DNA of 7,324 nucleotides, from contig JAJXZN010000242.1 of assembly GCA_021780015.1 (NCBI GenBank), positions 1-7,324 on the forward strand, given 5' to 3'. Both the position numbers and the translations under genes were made by a program. The notes under the pieces are model-generated. The model ran no database searches and was not told the DNA's origin. It was given only the letters and a program-made list of their open reading frames with translations. Positions 1-5,670 of the stretch are shown here, one piece after another. This stretch comes from Pseudomonadota bacterium. GTDB lineage: Bacteria > Pseudomonadota > Alphaproteobacteria > Rhizobiales > Beijerinckiaceae. The stretch's first letter is position 1. Each line of letters starts with the position of its first letter.

Positions 1-1
1 T

Positions 2-421
2 GGCATATTGCGGCGAAACGGCCGTCGGGAAGACGACGTTGGCGGAGCTCATAGGCGGCGTCGCCGACGGCGCGCCGGCCTGGTTGTTGTTGCCGCCCTG
101 CCACCAATGTTTCTTCTTCTTCTCCGGCGGGGCCGCTTCTGTCGTGCTCGCCGGGGGCGGAGCGGAGGTCGTCGTTGTCGCGGACGGGGCAGCCGGTGCG
201 GGCGCCGCGGCGCTGCCGCCGCCTTTCAGCTCGGCCGCGCATTGCTTGTAGAACTGGTTCCAGGTCTCGCCATTGAGCGAATTCGCAGCCTTCGCGGCCT
301 GATACTTGACGCTGCACTGTTTCTGAATGGATTCCGCTTGCGCCGTTCCGCCGAAGGCGAGAGCGGCGGCGACGGCGAAGCCGGCAACCGCGACGGCCGG
401 ACGCCAAACATGATTCGACAT
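2..421 (-). CDS. Secreted Cys-module/Pro-rich protein, 3' end cut off by window edge
   Basis: The frame is open from the ATG at 421 to the left edge: 140 codons without a stop, so the C-terminus is missing. Residues 1-29 form a signal peptide (Ala/Val-rich core, AQA just before the probable cleavage), which predicts a periplasmic or secreted product. Residues 31-66 hold a short module with C36 and C61 (C-x24-C) and a conserved-looking W54/F57. Residues 68-100 are a low-complexity Ala/Pro/Thr linker, followed by a basic KKKK-HWW patch (101-107) and an Asn/Gly stretch. The start is well fixed by a perfect AGGAGG five bases upstream. The Cys module resembles the PsiF repeats of the gene just upstream. 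From memory, similar hypothetical proteins occur in Bradyrhizobium-like and methylotrophic Hyphomicrobiales and have a second conserved domain at the C-terminus, which would lie outside this window. Function unknown. Confidence 0.8.
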   Translation of the reverse strand, partial: MSNHVWRPAVAVAGFAVAAALAFGGTAQAESIQKQCSVKYQAAKAANSLNGETWNQFYKQCAAELKGGGSAAAPAPAAPSATTTTSAPPPASTTEAAPPEKKKKHWWQGGNNNQAGAPSATPPMSSANVVFPTAVSPQYA

Positions 422-426
422 CAATT

Positions 427-432
427 CCTCCT
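427..432 (-). promoter_or_regulatory. Strong Shine-Dalgarno (AGGAGG) of the truncated secreted protein
   Basis: The minus strand reads AGGAGG, then five bases (AATTG), then ATG at 421. This full-consensus site decides the start codon of a frame that has no stop inside the window and would otherwise be easy to miss. Confidence 0.85.
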
Positions 433-491
433 GGTGATGGGCGCGTCAGCGAGGCGCCGCGGGAAACCGCTTTGACCTATGGCGTGCAGAT

Positions 492-511
492 AAGTTCTCG
501 GCGATGAACTT
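492..511. repeat. Short inverted repeat between the two Cys-module genes
   Basis: AAGTTC (492-497) and GAACTT (506-511) form a perfect 6-bp inverted repeat around an 8-base loop, 21 bases past the stop codon of the PsiF-type gene. It could be a weak terminator or a processing hairpin on the minus-strand transcript, but the stem is AT-rich and no clear U-run follows. The rest of the 422-532 gap shows no convincing promoter. Confidence 0.3.
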
Positions 512-532
512 TGCCTGAACGTTCCGGCTCGG

Positions 533-781
533 CTAACTGCCGATGGCGTCGCGCACGCATTTTTTGGTGAAGCTCGTCTTCGCGGCGCCATGCAGCTTCT
601 TGTCTTCCGCGTTCATGTCGCACATGCCCTTTGCGTCGCGCTCGCATTTCTTCATAAAGCTCGTATAGGCCGCGCCGGCGAGTTTCTTTTCCGCCGCGCG
701 CGAATGACACGTCGACATTTGCGCCATGGCGGCGCCGGTGCAAAGCGAGAGTGCCAAAGCAAGCGAGAAGATTTTCGTCAT
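533..781 (-). CDS. PsiF-repeat family small periplasmic protein
   Basis: This is an 82-residue protein. Residues 1-20 are a Sec signal peptide with probable cleavage after AMA, leaving a mature chain of about 62 residues. Two tandem PsiF-type repeats follow: C25 to C46 and C54 to C75, both C-x20-C, each with a KKL-x-GAA-x-TSF-x-KKC core and ending in RDA. E. coli PsiF, the family namesake, is phosphate-starvation inducible; its biochemical role is not established, so no function is claimed here. The four mature-chain cysteines could form two disulfides in the periplasm (inference). C14 lies in LSLC, a poor lipobox because of Leu at -1, so a lipoprotein is unlikely. A GGGGAA six bases upstream of the ATG serves as ribosome binding site. 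The gene lies 111 bp upstream of the related secreted-protein gene on the same strand. Confidence 0.85.
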   Translation of the reverse strand: MTKIFSLALALSLCTGAAMAQMSTCHSRAAEKKLAGAAYTSFMKKCERDAKGMCDMNAEDKKLHGAAKTSFTKKCVRDAIGS

Positions 782-817
782 GGTGAGTTCCCCGCGATCC
801 TTGTGAACCGACGGGGG

Positions 818-847
818 AATCTAGGCGGCGTCAAAGCGCCCGGTCAA
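818..847 (-). promoter_or_regulatory. Candidate sigma70-type promoter for the PsiF-type gene
   Basis: On the minus strand, TTGACC (847-842, five of six to the -35 consensus) is followed after 18 bases by TAGATT (823-818, four of six to the -10 consensus). Transcription would start near 811, giving a leader of about 30 bases before the ATG at 781. It lies in the 103-bp gap downstream of the dehydrogenase, where I see no strong terminator, so read-through is also possible. Confidence 0.45.
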
Positions 848-884
848 TCGCGATCGCTTGCCCCCTGTGCCGTGTCGCACGCGA

Positions 885-1763
885 TTAACTTTGTTGCTTC
901 GCAGCGAGGCGCGCTATGAGGCTCGATGTGTCCCAGCGGCCGCCGCCCATGGTCTGGATTTCGGCATAGAACTGATCGACCAGCGCCGCCGCCGGCAGGC
1001 TCGCGCCATTGCCGCGCGCCTCATCCAGGCAGATGGCGAGGTCCTTGCGCATCCAATCGACGGCAAAGCCGAAGTCGAACTGGCCGGCGAGCATGGTCTT
1101 GGTACGGTTCTCCATCTGCCAAGACTGCGCCGCTCCTTTCGAGATGACGTCAATGACGGCTTGCATATCAAGGCCGGCACGGCGGCCGAAGTCGAGCGCC
1201 TCGGCAAGCCCCTGGACCACACCGGCGATGCAGATCTGATTGACCATTTTGGTCAATTGCCCAGCACCGGCCGAACCGATCAGCCGGACGGTGCGGGCAT
1301 AGCTCGTGATGACCGGCTCGGCCTCGGCGTAGACCTCGGCGTCGCCGCCGCACATCACACTTAAGCTGCCTTTCTGCGCGCCCGCCTCGCCACCGGAGAC
1401 CGGTGCATCGAGAAAGCCGAAGCCGGCTTGTTTTGCCGCCGCATAGAGTTCGCGCGCGATCTTGGCGGACGCTGTGGTGTGATCGACGAAGATCGCGCCA
1501 GGCTTCATCGCGCCGAAAGCGCCCTGCGGGCCGAGGGTCACGGCGCGCAGATCATCGTCATTGCCGACACAGGCAAAAACGATCGCCTGCTCCTGAGCCG
1601 CGGCGCGCGGCGTCTCGGCGAGCCGACCGCCATTCTCCGCGATCCAGGCCTCCGCGCGCTTTCGCGTACGGTTATAGACGGTGACGTCGTGACCCTTTTC
1701 TTTCAGATGACGGGCCATGTTGTGGCCCATGACGCCGAGCCCGATGAATGCGACTTTCGTCAT
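885..1763 (-). CDS. NAD(P)-dependent beta-hydroxyacid dehydrogenase (3-hydroxyisobutyrate dehydrogenase family)
   Basis: The 292-residue product is the usual length for this cytosolic family, which reversibly oxidises beta-hydroxyacids such as 3-hydroxyisobutyrate or tartronate semialdehyde-type substrates. The N-terminal Rossmann fold shows GLGVMG at 8-13. The substrate-binding signature DAPVSGG is at 119-125. The catalytic Lys with its partner Asn is at K172/N175 (TKMVNQ), and a late RKDL motif contacts the cofactor in family members. After the second beta strand the sequence is YNRT (30-33) rather than an acidic residue, which favours NADP(H) over NAD(H). The frame stays open upstream to 2054, but ATG 1763 is chosen because family homology begins there and AGGGG lies seven bases upstream. 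The exact substrate cannot be read from sequence. No catabolic partner gene (acyl-CoA dehydrogenase, mmsA) is adjacent, so valine degradation is not supported by context. Confidence 0.9.
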   Translation of the reverse strand: MTKVAFIGLGVMGHNMARHLKEKGHDVTVYNRTRKRAEAWIAENGGRLAETPRAAAQEQAIVFACVGNDDDLRAVTLGPQGAFGAMKPGAIFVDHTTASAKIARELYAAAKQAGFGFLDAPVSGGEAGAQKGSLSVMCGGDAEVYAEAEPVITSYARTVRLIGSAGAGQLTKMVNQICIAGVVQGLAEALDFGRRAGLDMQAVIDVISKGAAQSWQMENRTKTMLAGQFDFGFAVDWMRKDLAICLDEARGNGASLPAAALVDQFYAEIQTMGGGRWDTSSLIARLAAKQQS

Positions 1764-1775
1764 AATTGATCCCCT

Positions 1776-1792
1776 TTGGCCGATCCGGCCAA
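1776..1792. promoter_or_regulatory. 17-bp perfect inverted repeat next to the dehydrogenase ribosome binding site
   Basis: TTGGCCG-ATC-CGGCCAA is a perfect 7-bp inverted repeat with a 3-base centre. It abuts and slightly overlaps the AAGGGGA ribosome binding site (about 1771-1777) of the minus-strand dehydrogenase, whose ATG is at 1763. As DNA it could be a dimeric repressor operator. As RNA it forms a compact GC-rich hairpin directly 5' of the Shine-Dalgarno. Either reading suggests control of the dehydrogenase; both are inference. Confidence 0.45.
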
Positions 1793-1860
1793 TCCTTTTC
1801 GCGGCCGCGCTGCGTGCCGAGAGGGGCTGAGCTTTAGGACGAAAAACGCGGCGGGGCCAG

Positions 1861-1902
1861 AAAAGCCGCGCGTGCGTCGGCGGACAGACGCAGTGCGCGC
1901 GG
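1861..1902 (-). terminator. Rho-independent terminator of the acetyltransferase-like gene
   Basis: On the minus strand, beginning 10 bases past the TGA at 1913-1915, CCGCGCG and TGCGTC pair with GACGCA and CGCGCGG. The 13-bp stem carries a 3-base bulge (CAC) on one side and an 8-base loop, followed by CTTTTCT. On the plus strand the same stem is followed by AATTTT (1903-1908), so weak action in the other direction is possible. It separates the acetyltransferase-like gene from the dehydrogenase, which therefore should have its own promoter in 1764-1860; I could not identify one with confidence. Confidence 0.8.
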
Positions 1903-1912
1903 AATTTTGAAC

Positions 1913-3184
1913 TCAGCGCGAGACGATGGGAGCCGGGGCCGGCTCTGCCTTGCGCAGTCCGCCGAGCCGCGGGCGCGAAGCGAAATGCGTGATCTTGCGA
2001 AAGGCGGCGAAAGCCTGCGGGTTCTTTTTGATCGCGAGCTTGAGGCGCGAGCAAAACGCTTGGCGCACGGCGAGGACGGCGCCCTTAGGCCCGAGCGGCA
2101 TCACCAGATCGAACAGCGGAACGGTCGTGTCGCAATAGGTTTCCTTGTACCGCGCCTCGCCGATGCCGAGATCGAAGCTCGCGCGCCCCAGTCTGCATTG
2201 TGCCGCCACAAGCTTCATCAGAAGAAGATCGCCGGGGCTCGATTTCGAGATGACGGGATCGCCGTCGAAGGAATTGACCATCGCGCTGAAGCGGCCGGAA
2301 TGCGCCGCCCCGACATAAGTCGCGATGACCCGGCCGCCGAGCGATAATCCGTAGAGCTCGAGCCAAGGCTTTCCGGCCGCCGTCTTCTGGCGGCTGAGAC
2401 GATCGAAGAACGCGCGCATGGCCGGCGTGGCAAGATCCGAGGTGATCGACTTTTCCTCGCAACGCCGGATTTTATCGGTAAAAAACGCGTCGAGGATCTT
2501 GCGCGCGTCATCCGGGTCGTCGCCGGTGATCAAAGCCAATTGACCGATTTCGGCGAGCCGTGCCTCCTTCTTGCGCAGCTTCTTGCGTGTGTCTTTCGAG
2601 AGTTTGGTCTCGAGGAACGCCGCAGCGTCGTCTGCAAGCTTCGTCGCATAGGCGAAGCTTGGACTCTGGCGGCGCGGCAGAAGCGCGAAGGGGTTCTGGG
2701 TTCTGTTCCAGTCGTAAGGCTGATTTTTGAGGATGAAGACATCCGGCGCATCAGCGCCTGCGGCTTTGGCAGCGTCACGCAGCAGGCGGCGCAAATCCGA
2801 GGCACGAAAATTCACCCCGGGCCGGAACAGTCCGAGGTTGAAATTTGCTTCCTTATCGCCGAGAAACGAGGCGGTGCGAAACCAGCCGAATTGGCGCAAG
2901 CCGAGGCAGAGCAGAGCCGTGGCGCGACCGAGCGAATCTCTCGCGACGATGAAGAACGGCGTGATATTGCGCGCCGCGCCGAGAGTTGCGAGCCAAGGCA
3001 GGACGAAGGCGCGCGTCTGGTAGATAGAGGCCGGGGCGAGCCTTTCGAGTTCGGCCCAATCCGCGGCAATCGCGTCGATGTCGCGATGGACTTCGACTTT
3101 GACAAAAGCCCGGCTCGTCAGCTCTTCCTCGATCGGAAGGCGACGTGCGACAGGCGGTGAAATAAACCCAATGACATTCGGCAA
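1913..3184 (-). CDS. CelD/BcsL-like GNAT-fold acetyltransferase (FemAB-like, Acetyltransf_6 type)
   Basis: The 423-residue protein has the two-part layout of CelD-like proteins encoded near exopolysaccharide and cellulose genes. The N-terminal half (about 28-185) holds the degenerate GNAT-like region with IYQTRAF-x-LPW at 54-64. The C-terminal half (about 188-365) has the Lys/Arg-rich helix at 195-210, the ELYGLSLGGRVIA strand pair at 276-288, SPGDLLLMKLV at 316-326 and the family signature FDLGIGEARYKETYCD at 337-352. There is no signal peptide or membrane segment, so it is probably cytoplasmic, acylating a sugar or lipid-linked intermediate (inference). The only plausible start is a TTG at 3184: an in-frame stop lies at 3200-3202 and no early ATG or GTG exists. 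A GGGG stretch about eight bases upstream may act as ribosome binding site. It diverges from a polysaccharide deacetylase gene, consistent with a surface-polysaccharide role. Substrate unknown. Confidence 0.8.
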   Translation of the reverse strand: MPNVIGFISPPVARRLPIEEELTSRAFVKVEVHRDIDAIAADWAELERLAPASIYQTRAFVLPWLATLGAARNITPFFIVARDSLGRATALLCLGLRQFGWFRTASFLGDKEANFNLGLFRPGVNFRASDLRRLLRDAAKAAGADAPDVFILKNQPYDWNRTQNPFALLPRRQSPSFAYATKLADDAAAFLETKLSKDTRKKLRKKEARLAEIGQLALITGDDPDDARKILDAFFTDKIRRCEEKSITSDLATPAMRAFFDRLSRQKTAAGKPWLELYGLSLGGRVIATYVGAAHSGRFSAMVNSFDGDPVISKSSPGDLLLMKLVAAQCRLGRASFDLGIGEARYKETYCDTTVPLFDLVMPLGPKGAVLAVRQAFCSRLKLAIKKNPQAFAAFRKITHFASRPRLGGLRKAEPAPAPIVSR

Positions 3185-3285
3185 GGTACGCGCCCCACAT
3201 CAACCTGATACGAAACGCTAGCAACGAAAGGTCAACGCTATCTTGCCAGAATAACAAGGTTTCTTGGGAGTGGCATGGGGTCGTT
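3185..3285. promoter_or_regulatory. Divergent promoter region between acetyltransferase-like and deacetylase genes
   Basis: This 101-bp spacer separates two genes read outward, so both promoters should lie here. It is visibly more AT-rich than its surroundings. On the minus strand, TTGACC (3235-3230) and TATCAG (3210-3205) form a candidate -35/-10 pair with a long 19-base spacer. On the plus strand, TTGCCA (3244-3249) resembles a -35 box but no good -10 follows at normal spacing. Sharing of one short region suggests the two genes are regulated together (inference). Confidence 0.4.
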
Positions 3286-4311
3286 TTGAAAAACCGAATA
3301 ATTTCTTCGGGTTTTGGTTTTTTTCGGCGGACCGGCCTGCACCGGCTTGCGGCCCCTTTTACGCGTGGCGCAGGGGCCATTCTGATGTTCCATCAGGTGC
3401 GTCCTTGGGCCGAGCGCGGCTTCGCCCCAAACCGGCTTTTGGAAATTACGCCTGATTTCCTCGATGCCGTCATCGTGCGGCTAAAAGCTCTCGGCTTTGT
3501 GATCGTTGATATCGACCGCGCGTTAACCATGATTGGCGAGGGCGCCGAGAAGCCCTTCGCCGTTTTGACCTTCGACGATGGCTACAAGGACACGCGCGAC
3601 TTCGCTCTACCGATTCTCGAAAAGCATAGCGCGCCGTTTACCATGTATGCGACGACCGGTTTTGCCGAGCGCACGGCGCGGCTTTGGTGGGTTGAGCTTG
3701 AAGAGGCGATCGCGCGTCTGCCGCATATCCGCATTGCGGGCTTCGATCTCCCGGCAGCGAACGCAGCCGAAAAGAATGCCGCCTTCGCGACGCTATATGC
3801 CAATCTGATCGCGGGCTCGGAAAAGCGCTTGCTTGCGACCGTTGCGGACCTCGTCCGCGCTGCGGGAATCGATGCGCGGTCAATCCCCGACAATCTCTGT
3901 CTCGACTGGGCTGGTATCGAGGCGATGTCCCGCCATGAGCTTTGCACAATTGGCGTGCATACGCTTACCCATCCGCGGCTTGGTAAATTGGACGAGGCGG
4001 AGATGCGCCGCGAGCTCGCCGACAGCCGTGCTTCGATCGAGGCGCATATCGGCCGGCCGGCCGTTCACCTTGCTTATCCGGTCGGCAATCCGATCGCCGC
4101 CGGCGGGCGCGAATTTCAAGCTGCGGTCGAGCTTGGCTTCAAAAGTGCCGTGACGACACGGCCGGGCATGATCTTTCCAGCGCATGACGCGCGCCGCACA
4201 GCGCTCCCGCGGCTTTCGATCAATGGCCATTGGCAGTCGCTCGATTTTGTTGAAATCCTGCTTTCCGGCGCGCCCTTCGCGGTTTGGAACAGGGGCAGGC
4301 TGGTGGCCTAG
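3286..4311 (+). CDS. Polysaccharide deacetylase family protein (NodB homology domain)
   Basis: This 341-residue protein belongs to carbohydrate esterase family 4, metal-dependent enzymes that remove acetyl groups from N- or O-acetylated glycans. Motif 1 is TFDDGY at 95-100 (D97 as likely base, D98 as metal ligand). Motif 2 is H225-T-L-T-H229, the two metal-binding histidines. Motif 3 is AYPVG at 263-267, where family members more often have YPYG or YPFG. LPRLSINGHW at 308-316 corresponds to a late family segment. There is no clear signal peptide, so it may act on a cytoplasmic, lipid-linked intermediate (inference). The start is a TTG at 3286 preceded by GGGG at 3277-3280; no in-frame ATG precedes M34, which is too deep in the conserved region. 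It heads toward a glycosyltransferase gene and diverges from the CelD-like gene, suggesting joint work on a surface polysaccharide. Confidence 0.88.
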   Translation: MKNRIISSGFGFFRRTGLHRLAAPFTRGAGAILMFHQVRPWAERGFAPNRLLEITPDFLDAVIVRLKALGFVIVDIDRALTMIGEGAEKPFAVLTFDDGYKDTRDFALPILEKHSAPFTMYATTGFAERTARLWWVELEEAIARLPHIRIAGFDLPAANAAEKNAAFATLYANLIAGSEKRLLATVADLVRAAGIDARSIPDNLCLDWAGIEAMSRHELCTIGVHTLTHPRLGKLDEAEMRRELADSRASIEAHIGRPAVHLAYPVGNPIAAGGREFQAAVELGFKSAVTTRPGMIFPAHDARRTALPRLSINGHWQSLDFVEILLSGAPFAVWNRGRLVA

Positions 4312-4358
4312 CCGGCGGAGCGTCGGATTGTCCCGGTTCCCGCTTTCGGTTTGAGCCC

Positions 4359-4364
4359 TATAAT
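4359..4364 (+). promoter_or_regulatory. Possible -10 box (TATAAT) ahead of the glycosyltransferase gene
   Basis: A perfect TATAAT lies in the 173-bp gap between the deacetylase and the glycosyltransferase, about 120 bases before the ATG at 4485. The -35 partner is poor (TTCCCG at 4337-4342, spacer 16). If used, it would produce a long leader containing the hairpin at 4392-4420. Confidence 0.3.
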
Positions 4365-4391
4365 TAAGTCTTCTATCGCTTCGATGAGCGT

Positions 4392-4420
4392 CTTCTTTCT
4401 TCTGATCCAGAAAAAAGAAG
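4392..4420 (+). terminator. Near-perfect hairpin downstream of the deacetylase gene
   Basis: CTTCTTTCTTCTG (4392-4404) pairs with CAGAAAAAAGAAG (4408-4420) at 12 of 13 positions, with an ATC loop and one C-A mismatch. It is 80 bases past the deacetylase stop codon. No U-run follows, so it is not a textbook terminator; it may be an mRNA 3'-end stabiliser, an attenuator in the glycosyltransferase leader, or a protein site. A perfect 12-bp palindrome, CGCCGATCGGCG, follows at 4428-4439. Confidence 0.4.
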
Positions 4421-4484
4421 GGAATACCGCCGATCGGCGCCGCGCCCATCTGATTCAAACGATCAATCCGGGACCGAATCGACC

Positions 4485-5426
4485 ATGGGGAGTCAGTGCG
4501 CCGTTTTGATGCCGACGCTCAATGCCCAGCGCTATTTGGCGGAGGCTATCGAAAGCATTCTGGATCAGTCCTTGATGGCATTCGATCTGCTGATCCTCGA
4601 CGGCGGATCGGACGATGCCACTTTGGACATCGCCAAGGCGCTGCAAAGACACGACACGCGCATCAGCATCATTTCAACGCCGGGAACGAGTCCCTCGCGC
4701 CGGATCAATGAGGCGCTCGACACTCTGAGCCATGATTATCTGGTGATGGCGCATGCCGACGATGTCAGCGTGCGCCACCGCCTGGCCAAACAGGTCGCCT
4801 TCATGGCCGCCAACGCGGCGCTCGTCATGTCGGGTTCGGACACGCATTTTTGGCTGCATGAGAAAAGCGGCGCGCTCGACATCGATCATTACTCGGGCCG
4901 CAAGACCTATCCCGCCGATCACGACGCCATCATGTCCCAGCTGTGCTTTTGGTGGTGTTTCTCGGTCGCCAGCGTGATTTTGAATGGCGCGGCGGTGCGC
5001 GCGCTCAAGCTCAGGTTTGACGACAGCTTGAAGACGTGTTCGGACTGGTGGTTCAACTGGCAGGCCGCGCAAGCCGGGATGGTGGCCAATCTGCCGGAGC
5101 CGCTCATTGCCTATCGCCACCATCATTCGAGCCATGGGCCGCGCGAACTGTCGCAGATCGCCTTGGAGACGAGGATCGTGCGCGAGCGGATTGCCTGCGC
5201 CATGGATCTATGGCCGACGCTCAGCGAGGACGAGCGCGAGGCTTTTCACTCTCTGTCGATCGAATGCGATGGCGTGATGTCGATCGGCGATCCCGACGCG
5301 ACGAAGTCCCTGCTGCTTTCGCTGGCGCCGAAGCTCGGCTGGCCTTTGATCAGCCGCTATTACGACCAGCTCGCAAAGTTTGAGCCTGCCGAGCCGGTCG
5401 CCGCGGCCCGTGCCGAGCACGGTTAG
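4485..5426 (+). CDS. Glycosyltransferase family 2 protein
   Basis: The 313-residue product has a GT-A fold of family 2, which moves a sugar from a nucleotide-sugar donor onto a growing glycan. The N-terminal strand MPTLNAQRYLAEAIESILDQS (9-29) and LILDGGSDDAT (36-46) form the nucleotide-binding half. RINEAL at 73-78 replaces the usual RN-x-G segment. AHADD at 89-93 is the metal-binding DXD-like motif. CSDWWFNW at 185-192 occupies the catalytic-base/acceptor position, followed by PLIAYRHH (206-213). No membrane segment is present, so it is a cytoplasmic or peripheral enzyme. The ATG at 4485 is chosen because the conserved first strand begins seven residues later; its ribosome binding site is weak (GGGA about 11 bases away). 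It follows the deacetylase by 173 bp in the same direction and converges on the DUF2842 gene with a 13-bp gap. Donor and acceptor cannot be predicted. Confidence 0.88.
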   Translation: MGSQCAVLMPTLNAQRYLAEAIESILDQSLMAFDLLILDGGSDDATLDIAKALQRHDTRISIISTPGTSPSRRINEALDTLSHDYLVMAHADDVSVRHRLAKQVAFMAANAALVMSGSDTHFWLHEKSGALDIDHYSGRKTYPADHDAIMSQLCFWWCFSVASVILNGAAVRALKLRFDDSLKTCSDWWFNWQAAQAGMVANLPEPLIAYRHHHSSHGPRELSQIALETRIVRERIACAMDLWPTLSEDEREAFHSLSIECDGVMSIGDPDATKSLLLSLAPKLGWPLISRYYDQLAKFEPAEPVAAARAEHG

Positions 5427-5439
5427 GGGGAGGGCGCCG

Positions 5440-5643
5440 TCAGTCGCGCTCCATCCATTTGATGAGCGGCATCAGCGGGATCACCCAAGCGAGGCCGAGG
5501 ACGGCGTAAGCGAAAAACTGCACATAGCCGGGGGCATGCTGGATTGCCGGCGCCTGCGCCAGCACCATGACAATTAGCGCGTAGACAAGGACAAAGGCGA
5601 GCATTACGACGCTGCCGACGAATTTGCGCTGACTTTTGCGCAA
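5440..5643 (-). CDS. DUF2842 family small membrane protein
   Basis: This 67-residue protein has a basic N-terminus (RKSQRK at 2-7) and two hydrophobic membrane segments at about 9-29 and 41-62, ending KWMERD. The RK-x(3)-G start, the VYAL core of helix one and the W-x-x-P of helix two (LAWVIPLMPLIKWM) match DUF2842, an uncharacterised alphaproteobacterial inner-membrane family. The start is a TTG at 5643, five bases after a GGAGG ribosome binding site (5653-5649); a TTG one codon upstream is the alternative. The frame remains open to 5916, but that extension runs antisense to ctaA and carries no family homology. Its 5' end lies 27 bp from the ctaA start. From memory, DUF2842 and ctaA are neighbours in other Hyphomicrobiales, hinting at a link with respiratory membranes, but no function is known. 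Confidence 0.8.
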   Translation of the reverse strand: MRKSQRKFVGSVVMLAFVLVYALIVMVLAQAPAIQHAPGYVQFFAYAVLGLAWVIPLMPLIKWMERD

Positions 5644-5648
5644 CAAAT

Positions 5649-5653
5649 CCTCC
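5649..5653 (-). promoter_or_regulatory. Ribosome binding site GGAGG fixing the DUF2842 TTG start
   Basis: On the minus strand GGAGG is followed by ATTTG and then TTG (5643-5641). The spacing of five bases is ideal and selects a non-ATG start inside a much longer open frame. It lies within the 27-bp gap between the DUF2842 and ctaA start codons. Confidence 0.7.
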
Positions 5654-5670
5654 AACTCTTCAATTGGCTG

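Noticed and set aside
60..240. GC-rich low-complexity tract considered as a repeat array
   Set aside because: No repeat unit of fixed length is present; it encodes the Ala/Pro/Thr linker and Lys patch of the secreted protein.
477..743. 88-codon minus-strand frame overlapping the PsiF-type gene
   Set aside because: It is a shifted frame of the same DNA; the PsiF frame has a signal peptide and two clear repeats.
1764..2054. Upstream extension of the dehydrogenase frame on the minus strand
   Set aside because: It overlaps the 3' end and terminator of the acetyltransferase-like gene, lacks family homology, and the ATG at 1763 has a proper ribosome binding site and begins the Rossmann fold.
2540..3160. 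206-codon plus-strand frame opposite the acetyltransferase-like gene
   Set aside because: The minus-strand protein has a clear family signature here; the plus-strand product is Arg/Glu-rich without recognisable motifs.
3880..4458. 192-codon open frame antisense to the deacetylase
   Set aside because: It lies opposite conserved CE4 motifs, has no domain, and is explained by GC-rich codon structure.
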